NCBI GenBank assembly: GCA_003523545.1
Contig: DQAM01000116.1
Coordinates: forward strand, 1 to 9,941
From: Dysgonomonas sp.
GTDB lineage: Bacteria > Bacteroidota > Bacteroidia > Bacteroidales > Dysgonomonadaceae
DNA length: 9,941 nucleotides
Direction of reading: 5' to 3'
Below are positions 1-6,668 of the stretch, piece by piece; positions within the stretch are counted from its first letter, which is position 1, and each line of letters begins with the position of its first letter. The notes under the pieces were generated by a model, which did not search any database, was not told where the DNA came from, and was given only the letters and a program-made list of their open reading frames with translations. Position numbers and translations under genes: made by a program.

Positions 1-636
1 ATTTGTCCATTTACCACTGTTCTTGCGTTGGAACCAGTCATCTGTCCATGCTTCGAATTCCAGTATTTTTTCACCGTTGAGCCAATGTTCAACATGACCA
101 TTGTCAAATACTATTTTTGAATTGTTCCATTCTCCCTGAGGATTTACTTTCATTTTTGTAGTATCGGGAAGATACATCGCATAATCTACACCCAGTCTTT
201 GCCAGGGTTCAAGGGGTTCGGGAAAGTTAGGCTCATCTATCAATTGATATTCCGGCCCTGTAACATAAGGAACGCTGAACTGAGGACGTTCTACTACATG
301 ATAAAGCATTCCGCTATTACCTGCTTTTGCAAGTTTCCAATCCCATGATAATTCGAAATTCTCATATTGCTTGTCTGTAACAATGTATCCGCTGGCATCA
401 CTACCGTCACCCTTCGCCTGAATGCAGCCGTCAACAACGTGCCACGATTGGGATAATCCTTCGCCGTTATAGTCCCGCCATCCGTTCATGGTTGTACCGT
501 CGAACAATAGCTGCCAACCTTCTGCTGTTTCAGCTTCTGTAAGAGTATTATGCTCTGTAGTATTTCCGCACGATGTAAAAACCATAGCGGCAGAAGCTGC
601 AAAAATCCACAAGTTTTGAATGATACTTTTTTTCAT
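1..636 (-). CDS. DUF1080 (3-keto-disaccharide hydrolase-like) lipoprotein, C-terminus cut by the window edge
   Basis: An open frame runs from an ATG at 636 to the left edge with no stop, giving 212 visible codons. Residues 1-22 form a lipoprotein signal: a basic start (MKKS), a hydrophobic stretch and the lipobox FTSC with Cys23 as the predicted lipidated residue. The product is therefore probably anchored in a membrane facing the periplasm or outside. From about residue 40 the protein reads like the DUF1080/3-keto-disaccharide hydrolase family (concanavalin-like jelly roll). It shows GWQLLFDGTTMNGW at 40-53, a WHVVDG strand, NFELSWDWK, NSGMLYHV, GPEYQLID, and then NSKIVFDNGHVEHWLNGEKI. Family members are usually about 240-260 residues, so roughly 30-50 are missing. 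Some members cleave 3-keto-glycosides in sugar degradation; the substrate here cannot be read. It is divergent from the symporter gene at 800, with both promoters in the shared 163-nt gap. Confidence 0.85.
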   Translation of the reverse strand, partial: MKKSIIQNLWIFAASAAMVFTSCGNTTEHNTLTEAETAEGWQLLFDGTTMNGWRDYNGEGLSQSWHVVDGCIQAKGDGSDASGYIVTDKQYENFELSWDWKLAKAGNSGMLYHVVERPQFSVPYVTGPEYQLIDEPNFPEPLEPWQRLGVDYAMYLPDTTKMKVNPQGEWNNSKIVFDNGHVEHWLNGEKILEFEAWTDDWFQRKNSGKWTN

Positions 637-673
637 AGTTTTTAATGTGATTAATGAATTTATACATTGTGTG

Positions 674-704
674 TAAAGATAGTTAAAAAGGTATTTCATA
701 CAAA
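674..704 (-). promoter_or_regulatory. Predicted Bacteroidota promoter for the DUF1080 lipoprotein gene
   Basis: On the minus strand there is TTTG (plus 701-704), a 19-nt spacer, and TATCTTTA (plus 674-681). The second box matches the Bacteroidota -7 consensus TAnnTTTG at all but its last base. The -33 box is perfect and the spacing is in the usual 19-21 range. The start codon lies about 38 nt downstream of the -7 box. No Shine-Dalgarno stands out, as is normal for this phylum. Confidence 0.5.
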
Positions 705-744
705 CTTTACATACTAAATATGTTAAAATATGATGGGCGCTGTC

Positions 745-776
745 TTTTTATATTTCGGGATTTAAAAGTATCTTTG
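745..776 (+). promoter_or_regulatory. Predicted promoter of the symporter-phosphoesterase-terC operon
   Basis: TATCTTTG at 769-776 is an exact match to the Bacteroidota -7 consensus TAnnTTTG. A T-run at 745-749 supplies a weak -33 box (TTTT rather than TTTG) about 19-20 nt upstream. Transcription would begin near 781-784, leaving a very short leader of about 16-19 nt before the ATG at 800. I found no comparable promoter box in the 12-nt and 19-nt gaps further down, so this is the likely single promoter for all three genes. Confidence 0.55.
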
Positions 777-799
777 AAAACCTTTATAAATCCTATATC

Positions 800-2260
800 A
801 TGGGAATATATATCTTAATTATCCTTTTAATATACTTCGGGCTTCTAAGCTTGATTTCTTACACTGTAAGTCGTAAAAACAATGACAACGATGCCTTTTT
901 TCTGGGTAACCGGAAATCGCCCTGGTATATAGTTGCCTTCGGAATGATTGGTTCTTCCATATCGGGAGTGAGTTTTGTCTCAGTACCCGGAATGACACGA
1001 GGACTCGATATGACCTATATGCAGATGGTTTTAGGCTTTTTATTAGGTTATATAATTATTGCTTATGTATTATTACCTCTTTATTACAAACTTAATCTAA
1101 CTACTATTTACGGATATCTGGAAAAGCGCTTCGGTCTACGTTCGTATAAAACAGGTGCTTCATTTTTTATTTTATCAAAAACAATAGGCGCTGCTGCTAG
1201 GCTGTATCTGGTTGTCCTGATTTTGTATAAACTTGTATTCGAACCGTGGGGAATACCGTTTTGGGTCGTTGCTCTGGGTAATATATTACTGATATGGGCA
1301 TATACTTACCGAAGCGGCATAAAAACGATTGTCTGGACGGATACACTGCAAACCTTTTGTCTTATTTCGGCGTTGGTTCTTATAATCTGGCAGGTAATAG
1401 ACAAGCTCGATTTTAATTTTGCAGAGACTATACAAATAGTAACAAACAGTGAACATTCACGCATATTTGTTTTTGAAGATTGGATTTCGAAGCAGAATTT
1501 TTTCAAACAGTTTTTCAGCGGTGTATTGATTGCTATCGTAATGAACGGATTAGACCAGGATATGATGCAAAAGAACCTGACCTGCAAAACATTGAAAGAC
1601 GCTCAGAAAAACATGGTAAGTTTTGGTTTTTTTTCTGTTCCTATCAACTATTTATTTCTTGCTTTAGGTGTTTTGCTGTTGACTTTTGCCTCGCAGATGG
1701 GTATATCTCTGCCCGAAAAATCAGATGAAATATTGCCTGTACTTGCTACTCAATATCTTGGTTTTCCTGTGCTTGTATTTTTTGCCATCGGAATTATAGC
1801 AGCAGCATTTTCTAGTGCCGATTCAGCTCTGGCTTCGATTACTACGAGCGTTTGCGTGGATTTGCTAGACATTGAGAAGAAAAATATAGAAAACTCGGTA
1901 AAAATAAGAAGGAAAATCCATGTACTGATTAGCTTTATATTTTTGCTTGTAATCGTTCTGATAAATTACCTGAATCAGGACAGTATACTGAATACTATTT
2001 ATAAGGTTGCATCTTATACCTATGGACCGTTATTGGGGTTGTTCTTCTTTGGGCTGTTTACCAAAATAAATCCTCGCGATAAATTTGTACCTATGATATG
2101 TATTTCTGCTCCTGTGTTAAGTTTTATTTTAGAGGTATCTCTGAAACAAACTTTCAATTATAATGTTGGCAACGAAATTTTATTATTCAATGGACTGATA
2201 ACAGGCTTGGGCTTACTTTTGATTTCTAAGAAAAGAGGTAACTATCAGGATAATCTTTAA
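800..2260 (+). CDS. Sodium:solute symporter, SSS/SLC5 family
   Basis: This is a 486-residue polytopic inner-membrane protein with about 13 hydrophobic segments, the usual length for the LeuT-fold SSS/SLC5 family, which couples solute uptake to Na+. Visible hallmarks are the unwound first core helix (GSSISGVSFVSVPG, about 51-64), SKTIGAAARLY (126-136), the loop motif GLDQDMMQKNL (250-260) and AAAFSSADSALASITTSVCVDLL (334-356). In the last, Ser338 and Ser339 align with the vSGLT serines of the Na2 sodium site, so Na+ coupling looks intact. The substrate cannot be read from sequence: SLC5 relatives carry sugars, sialic acid, iodide, vitamins, choline or carboxylates. It is first in the predicted operon, with the next ATG 12 nt after its stop. 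The start at 800 fits the exact -7 box just upstream and the membrane-spanning N-terminus. The transporter class is secure; the substrate is open. Confidence 0.93.
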   Translation: MGIYILIILLIYFGLLSLISYTVSRKNNDNDAFFLGNRKSPWYIVAFGMIGSSISGVSFVSVPGMTRGLDMTYMQMVLGFLLGYIIIAYVLLPLYYKLNLTTIYGYLEKRFGLRSYKTGASFFILSKTIGAAARLYLVVLILYKLVFEPWGIPFWVVALGNILLIWAYTYRSGIKTIVWTDTLQTFCLISALVLIIWQVIDKLDFNFAETIQIVTNSEHSRIFVFEDWISKQNFFKQFFSGVLIAIVMNGLDQDMMQKNLTCKTLKDAQKNMVSFGFFSVPINYLFLALGVLLLTFASQMGISLPEKSDEILPVLATQYLGFPVLVFFAIGIIAAAFSSADSALASITTSVCVDLLDIEKKNIENSVKIRRKIHVLISFIFLLVIVLINYLNQDSILNTIYKVASYTYGPLLGLFFFGLFTKINPRDKFVPMICISAPVLSFILEVSLKQTFNYNVGNEILLFNGLITGLGLLLISKKRGNYQDNL

Positions 2261-2272
2261 ATTATTATACAT

Positions 2273-3172
2273 ATGAAAATCTTTAAATTATTTACTACCT
2301 TGTTAGTTTCAGTATTGTATTTTGGAATAGATTTGTCGGCACAAGACAATGTTCCTCTGATTAAATTTGGTCTTATTGCTGATATTCAATATTGTGATTG
2401 TGACAATGCGAATAAACGGTTTTACAGAAATTCATTATCGAAACTGGATGAAGCTATCAATTATTTTAATAAGAATAATGTACACTTCATTCTCAATTTG
2501 GGTGATTTATCGGACAGAAATCCGGCTAGTCTCGATACGATTATGCTTCGTTTGAAAAAGTTGGATAAAAAAGCTTATAATACCACAGGAAACCATGATT
2601 ACAACGGGATAACCAATAATAAGCTATTATTTAAGAAACTTAAGATGCCTTCGGAATATTATTCCTTTAAAAAAGGGAGCTGGAGATTCATCATCCTCAA
2701 TACAAATGAAATAGCTTCGTACGCAAATGTAGGGGGGACTGAAAAAGAGAAAGAACTATTAGCCATGCAGGAAAAAATTAAGCAGGAAAAGCGAAATAAC
2801 GGCGCTCCATGGAACGGAGGAATAAGCCAGAAACAAATGCAATGGCTGAAAAAAGAATTGGATGAGGCTCAGAAAAAAGGACAAAATGTAATTGTATTTT
2901 CACATCATCCGCTTTATCCTGAGATGGGATTAACAGCGCTAAACGATAAAGAAATACTGGAGTTAATCGGTAAATATTCTTGTGTTAAAGTCCTGTTTGC
3001 AGGTCATCACCATGAGGGTGCTTTTGATTATTATAAAAATATTCCGTCTGTTACGGTACAAGGAATGGTAGAAACCGAGAACGAAAATGCCTATGGAATT
3101 GTTGAAATATACAGTGATAAAATTGTATTGAACGGAAAGGGTCGTATGAAGTCCTATGAATTTCAATTATAA
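2273..3172 (+). CDS. Exported calcineurin-like metallophosphoesterase of the ADPRibase-Mn (ADP-ribose/CDP-alcohol diphosphatase) type
   Basis: This 299-residue protein has an N-terminal signal peptide (MKIFKL, a hydrophobic core, then LSAQ near residue 24), so it probably acts in the periplasm. The metallophosphatase motifs come in order: ADIQYCD (Asp37; Gln39 where most family members have His), LGDLSD (Asp78), TGNHDY (Asn107, His108), FSHHP (His211/212) and AGHHHEG (His245, His247). Asp-x-Gln in the first motif, the nearby RFYRNSL, WNGGISQKQMQWLKKELD (180-197), GMVETENENAYG (264-275) and the closing DKIVLNGKGRM all resemble vertebrate ADPRibase-Mn (ADPRM) as I remember it. That family uses Mn2+ to split ADP-ribose, CDP-choline and similar diphosphates. 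The substrate here is inferred; a different nucleotide or phosphodiester is possible. It sits between a Na+ symporter and a TerC protein with 12-nt and 19-nt gaps, so co-transcription is likely. Confidence 0.85.
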   Translation: MKIFKLFTTLLVSVLYFGIDLSAQDNVPLIKFGLIADIQYCDCDNANKRFYRNSLSKLDEAINYFNKNNVHFILNLGDLSDRNPASLDTIMLRLKKLDKKAYNTTGNHDYNGITNNKLLFKKLKMPSEYYSFKKGSWRFIILNTNEIASYANVGGTEKEKELLAMQEKIKQEKRNNGAPWNGGISQKQMQWLKKELDEAQKKGQNVIVFSHHPLYPEMGLTALNDKEILELIGKYSCVKVLFAGHHHEGAFDYYKNIPSVTVQGMVETENENAYGIVEIYSDKIVLNGKGRMKSYEFQL

Positions 3173-3191
3173 TAGGCTGTAATTAAACAAC

Positions 3192-3986
3192 ATGGAAGAA
3201 ATAATACAAACTTTTGCTATGCCCAGTGCATGGATGGCACTTTTGACATTAATATTTCTGGAAATAGTACTTGGAATCGATAATATCGTATTCCTTTCGA
3301 TAATGACCTCAAAACTTGCTCCCGAACAGCAGGCGAAGGGACGAATAACAGGATTGCTGCTGGCTATGTTTGCTAGAATAGCACTTTTATTCGGAATTTC
3401 ATTGTTGATGCAATTAACTAAACCACTATTTTCATTCACATCTTCATGGATTTCGGGCACTGTTTCCGGACAAGCAATTATCATATTTGTTGGAGGGCTT
3501 TTTCTCCTCTATAAAAGCGTCACGGAAGTTCATAATAAAATTGAACCCGAAGATGAAAATATGAATATTAAACCCAAATCGAATAATTTCTGGATAATAA
3601 TCGCACAGATTGTGGCGTTGGATATTGTTTTTTCATTTGACAGCGTCTTGACCGCCGTAGGAATGGTAGGTTTCACTCAGTACGGTTATGATGGCGCCAT
3701 GGCCATCATGGTGACTGCTATTGTTATCGCCGTTATGGTAATGATGTTCTTCTCTGGACCTGTAAGCAAATTTGTAAATACGCATCCTACCATTCAGATG
3801 CTGGCCTTGTCTTTCTTGATACTGATTGGCCTTATGCTGGTTCTGGAAGCGGCTCATATTTCACATCTGAGCTTGTTCGGAAGGGAAGTAGGGGAAATAC
3901 CTAAAGGATATATCTATTTTGCTATTGTGTTCTCCTTATTAGTGGAGTTCCTGAATATGAAAATGAGGAAAAAGAAATCAAAATAA
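3192..3986 (+). CDS. TerC-family integral membrane protein (putative Mn2+/metal exporter)
   Basis: This 264-residue protein has about seven hydrophobic segments and is typical of the TerC (PF03741) family in length and motifs. The two internally related halves each carry the acidic membrane signature: FLEIVLGIDNIVFLSI (22-37; Glu24, Asp30, Asn31) and ALDIVFSFDSVLTAVGM (142-158; Asp144, Asp150). SLLVEFLNM (248-256) provides a further acidic residue, Glu253. The charged tail MRKKKSK is cytoplasmic by the positive-inside rule. TerC relatives include Alx of Escherichia coli, a Mn2+ exporter, and the B. subtilis proteins MeeF and MeeY, reported to help load Mn into exported enzymes. The old tellurite-resistance name gives little information about function. 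It is the last gene of the predicted operon, 19 nt after a gene for an exported enzyme of a Mn-dependent family. The family is secure; the metal is inferred. Confidence 0.9.
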   Translation: MEEIIQTFAMPSAWMALLTLIFLEIVLGIDNIVFLSIMTSKLAPEQQAKGRITGLLLAMFARIALLFGISLLMQLTKPLFSFTSSWISGTVSGQAIIIFVGGLFLLYKSVTEVHNKIEPEDENMNIKPKSNNFWIIIAQIVALDIVFSFDSVLTAVGMVGFTQYGYDGAMAIMVTAIVIAVMVMMFFSGPVSKFVNTHPTIQMLALSFLILIGLMLVLEAAHISHLSLFGREVGEIPKGYIYFAIVFSLLVEFLNMKMRKKKSK

Positions 3987-4000
3987 ATAGAGAGTCAAGA

Positions 4001-4124
4001 GTTAAAATTAGAACACAAAAGACACTAATTATACAGCTTTACACAATTTTATTGTTTTGCAAATCATAGGAGATAAATAAAACTGTGATTCTATTCTGTG
4101 TTATCTGTGTTCTAACCTTAATTT
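4001..4124. repeat. Long imperfect palindrome between convergent genes, built on an AACACAGA-like unit
   Basis: TTAGAACACA at 4008-4017 is matched exactly in inverted orientation by TGTGTTCTAA at 4106-4115. Weaker pairing extends outward (GTTAAAA against TTAATTTC) and inward, and an inner pair TTTTATT (4047-4053) and AATAAAA (4076-4082) shares nearly the same centre, about 4062-4065. Read on the minus strand, the right arm contains AACACAGAT followed by AACACAGAA, a short direct repetition. No protein-coding potential is evident. Position and symmetry suggest a dispersed intergenic element that may also end transcription from both convergent genes, although no classic stem plus T-tract is present. 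I recall similar 'ACACAGAT' palindromes scattered through Bacteroidales genomes but cannot check that here. Confidence 0.5.
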
Positions 4125-4138
4125 CTAATTCATTTCTT

Positions 4139-4351
4139 TTATATCTTCTCGATATCGAACCCAACACTTTCCACTGCATCGATTATCTGGTCAGAAGTGA
4201 CTCCCACGGATTGAACAGTGAGTATTTTTTCGGGATTATCCGTATCCACACTCCAGTTTTCGATACCGTTTAATTTGTCGATAAAGGGTTTTATCCGTGC
4301 AACACAATTTCCGCAATTGATGTTGGTCTTAAATTTGAATTCTTCTTTCAT
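4139..4351 (-). CDS. copZ: Small HMA-domain copper chaperone (CopZ-like)
   Basis: This is a 70-residue single heavy-metal-associated domain, the normal size for CopZ/Atx1-type cytosolic copper chaperones. The metal-binding pair is Cys13 and Cys16 in TNINCGNCVARI (9-20). Most relatives have Met two residues before the first Cys (MxCxxC); here it is Ile11, a variant I associate with Bacteroidota chaperones. The rest follows the beta-alpha-beta-beta-alpha-beta pattern: a helix from about Val17 to Leu28, strands around NWSVDT and ILTVQS, a second helix SDQIIDAVESVG (53-64), and a final strand FDIEKI. The start lies 11 nt after the stop of the copper ATPase gene, so it is almost certainly the second gene of that operon, where it would deliver Cu+ to the pump. 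The symbol is given by analogy; a role as a regulator or another soft-metal carrier cannot be excluded. Confidence 0.85.
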   Translation of the reverse strand: MKEEFKFKTNINCGNCVARIKPFIDKLNGIENWSVDTDNPEKILTVQSVGVTSDQIIDAVESVGFDIEKI

Positions 4352-4362
4352 AACTTGAATTT

Positions 4363-6588
4363 TTATAAGGATTTATATTTTAGTAAAATGCTGTTCGCAA
4401 CTACACTAATACTACTCAAAGCCATAGCCGCCCCCGCAAACATCGGATTGAGCAGGAAACCATTTACCGGGTGAAGAATACCCGCAGCAATCGGAATAGC
4501 AATCAGGTTGTAGATAAATGCCCAGAACAAATTCTGCTTAACGGTGCGGTTTGTCTGTTTCGATAATTTGATAGCCTGCGATATTTTTGTCAGGTCGTTC
4601 GAAATGATAGTCATTTTAGCCGTTTCTATGGCAATATCACTTCCTTTTCCCATCGCAATACCCACATTAGACTGAGCAAGCGCTGCACTGTCGTTGATAC
4701 CGTCGCCAACCATAGCAACTACTTTACCTTGCGATTGCAAGTCTTTTACAAACTCAGTTTTATCAATAGGGGACAATCCTGCTTTAAATTCCCTGATATT
4801 TGCCTGAGCAGAGATGGTTGCTGCGGTTTCTTCATTATCACCTGTAAGCATGTAAACTTCGATTCCATGAGATTGCAACTCACTAACTGCACGGATAGAC
4901 GATTCTTTTATCTTATCAGCAATAGCAATGCATGCAATAATAGATCTTTCATTTGAAAACAAAACTACCGTATTTGCTTCTTTATGTTTATTTCTAATCC
5001 ACTGTTCCGCTTCCGGTTGAATATTGATTCCGTTAGAAGTTATCAGTTTTTCATTACCGATAAAGTATTTCTTTTCGTCGTAAATTCCGATTATACCCTG
5101 TCCGGTAATACTCTCAATACGGATATTGTTCAGATAATCCGCATCGGTTTTGAGGTATGAAGTCATTGCTTCGGCTAAAGGATGTTCAGACGATTTTTCG
5201 ATACTGTATATTATATTTCTAATTTCGGGTGATTCTGCAATAATCCATTTCATATCTGTAACGGTCGGTTTACCTTCTGTAATCGTCCCTGTTTTATCTA
5301 GAATTACTACATCGGTCTTCTGGATAGTTTCCAGACTTTCCGCATCCTTAATCAGGATACCGTTTTCAGCGCCTTTACCTATACCCACCATAATAGCGGT
5401 AGGTGTTGCCAATCCTAAAGCACAAGGACAAGCTATAACAAGAACGGTAATAAACGATAACAGTGCATGAGTAAAAGCATTATCATTACCTAATACCATC
5501 CAAACGATAAAGCTCAATATCGCTATACCAATTACTACCGGTACAAAGATCCCTGCAATTTTATCTACCAGCTTTTGTACAGGAGCTTTGCTTCCCTGGG
5601 CGTCCTGTACCATTCGGATAATCTGGGCGAGTAGGGTAGAACTACCTACTTTTTCGGCTTGAAAACTAAAGCTTCCTTTTTGATTGATTGTTCCCGAATA
5701 CACCTTATCGCCTGTATTTTTTTCCACAGGAACAGGTTCACCGGTTATCATACTCTCATCAACAAAAGATCTTCCATTCAGAACAATCCCATCGACTGCA
5801 ATTTTTTCTCCCGGTTTTACCAAAATGATGTTTCCTACCTGTACTTGAGATATGGATATTTCTGATTGAGTATTATCCTCGTTGATTATTGTAACGGTCT
5901 TGGGTTGTAATCCTATCAGCTTCTTGATGGAAGAAGAAGTATTCCCTTTTGCTTTTTCTTCAAGTAGTTTACCCAATAAAACAAAGGTTATAACCACCGC
6001 TGCCGCTTCGAAATATACATCGGCATGTAATCCTCTCGAATGCCAGAACTGAGGATAAAGTGTATTAAACAGGCTGTAGATATAGGCTGTACCCGCACTC
6101 AGTGAAACAAGCGTATCCATGTTGAAAGTTTTGTGCTTCAACTGTTTGAACGCACGCATAAAAAAGTCCTTTCCGAAATACAGAATGACAGGCGTTGCCA
6201 AAATCCACATCAGATAATTGGCATACGGCAGGTGCATCAGAGCGGGAGTCATCCCGATTATCACTAAAGGAATACTAAAGATTAACGACCCTATAACCTT
6301 ATATTTTAATTCTTTATAGTATTTTTCGTGGATTTCGTCCAGATGTTCCTGAGCCTCCTGAGTTTCCTCAATATCCAAATCATAGCCGACTGCCTGCAAT
6401 GCGGTTTTAAGTTTTGCTGTATCTGTTTCGTCGGGATTGAACTCAATCTGTGCCGTACCCGTTGCAAAGTTGACGGATGCCGATTGTACGCCTTTCTGCC
6501 TTGATAATACCTTCTGGGCACTATTGGCGCAAGCTGCGCAATACATATTCAGCACAGGTAAATTTTTCTTTATTATATGTTCTTTCAT
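4363..6588 (-). CDS. copA: Cu+-exporting P1B-type ATPase (CopA)
   Basis: This 741-residue inner-membrane ATPase exports cytosolic Cu+ using ATP. One N-terminal HMA domain (about 10-75) has the metal site MYCAAC, Cys17 and Cys20. About eight membrane helices are arranged as in P1B pumps. The actuator loop carries TGEPVP (Thr282-Glu284). The transmembrane metal site is CPC at 387-389. The phosphorylated Asp431 is in DKTGTIT. The nucleotide domain has the SEHPLAEA His-Pro pair (469-470) and GDGIND at 628-633. Near the C-terminus, Tyr693-Asn694 and MALSS (722-726) complete the residue set that marks Cu+ rather than Zn2+ or Cd2+ pumps. Length is normal and no motif is missing. It is followed after 11 nt by a CopZ-like chaperone and preceded by an 80-nt gap holding a -7 box, a large dyad and a perfect AGGAGG. 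The start at 6588 is supported by that ribosome site. Regulation by copper is likely, but no regulator gene lies in the window. Confidence 0.95.
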   Translation of the reverse strand: MKEHIIKKNLPVLNMYCAACANSAQKVLSRQKGVQSASVNFATGTAQIEFNPDETDTAKLKTALQAVGYDLDIEETQEAQEHLDEIHEKYYKELKYKVIGSLIFSIPLVIIGMTPALMHLPYANYLMWILATPVILYFGKDFFMRAFKQLKHKTFNMDTLVSLSAGTAYIYSLFNTLYPQFWHSRGLHADVYFEAAAVVITFVLLGKLLEEKAKGNTSSSIKKLIGLQPKTVTIINEDNTQSEISISQVQVGNIILVKPGEKIAVDGIVLNGRSFVDESMITGEPVPVEKNTGDKVYSGTINQKGSFSFQAEKVGSSTLLAQIIRMVQDAQGSKAPVQKLVDKIAGIFVPVVIGIAILSFIVWMVLGNDNAFTHALLSFITVLVIACPCALGLATPTAIMVGIGKGAENGILIKDAESLETIQKTDVVILDKTGTITEGKPTVTDMKWIIAESPEIRNIIYSIEKSSEHPLAEAMTSYLKTDADYLNNIRIESITGQGIIGIYDEKKYFIGNEKLITSNGINIQPEAEQWIRNKHKEANTVVLFSNERSIIACIAIADKIKESSIRAVSELQSHGIEVYMLTGDNEETAATISAQANIREFKAGLSPIDKTEFVKDLQSQGKVVAMVGDGINDSAALAQSNVGIAMGKGSDIAIETAKMTIISNDLTKISQAIKLSKQTNRTVKQNLFWAFIYNLIAIPIAAGILHPVNGFLLNPMFAGAAMALSSISVVANSILLKYKSL

Positions 6589-6595
6589 AAATCAA

Positions 6596-6601
6596 CCTCC
6601 T
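6596..6601 (-). promoter_or_regulatory. Unusually strong Shine-Dalgarno of copA
   Basis: The minus strand reads AGGAGG 7 nt before the ATG at 6588, a full anti-16S match at good spacing. No other gene start in this window has such a site, and Bacteroidota genes generally lack them. It confirms the copA start and lies inside one arm of the 43-bp dyad. Confidence 0.75.
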
Positions 6602-6612
6602 GTTTTGTAAAA

Positions 6613-6620
6613 CAAAGTTA
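6613..6620 (-). promoter_or_regulatory. Predicted -7 box of the copA-copZ promoter
   Basis: The minus strand reads TAACTTTG, an exact match to TAnnTTTG, in the centre of the 43-bp dyad. About 19-21 nt upstream, where TTTG is expected, the sequence is ACAG or AACA, so the -33 box is missing. An exact -7 box with no -33 box suggests dependence on an activator, or repression through the dyad. Transcription would start near 6605-6608, giving a leader of about 17-20 nt. Confidence 0.45.
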
Positions 6621-6668
6621 CAAATCAGAAGGTTGTTTGCTGTTATATAATTATGGATATAAGTTATA

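Larger units (their letters stand above)
6593..6635. promoter_or_regulatory. 43-bp dyad in the copA leader, candidate operator
   Basis: The plus-strand arms CAACCTCCTGTTTTGTAA (6593-6610) and TTACAAATCAGAAGGTTG (6618-6635) are inverted copies matching at 16 of 18 positions, separated by 7 nt and centred on 6614. The element overlaps the predicted copA -7 box (6613-6620) and the Shine-Dalgarno (6596-6601), and ends 4 nt before the ATG codon. It could be a protein operator. If transcription starts further upstream, it could instead be an RNA hairpin that hides the ribosome site. The symmetry is directly visible; the function is inferred from position. Confidence 0.6.

Noticed and set aside
709..723. 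Short inverted repeat ACATA / TATGT between the divergent DUF1080 and symporter promoters
   Set aside because: Only 5 bp per arm in AT-rich DNA, which is expected by chance. It could be an operator, but the sequence alone does not support it.
3192..3986. Tellurite resistance as the role of the TerC protein
   Set aside because: No other ter genes (terB, terD, terE and the like) are present. The TerC family as a whole is better explained by metal export, so the historical name should not be taken as function.
4085..4273. Plus-strand open frame of 62 codons overlapping the palindrome and the chaperone gene
   Set aside because: It crosses the palindrome arm and lies antisense to a clear HMA gene, with no coding signature of its own.
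6593..6635. The copA dyad as an intrinsic terminator for the DUF3472 gene
   Set aside because: On the minus strand the stem is followed by ATTTATG rather than a T-tract, and the structure contains the copA ribosome site, so a leader or operator role fits better.
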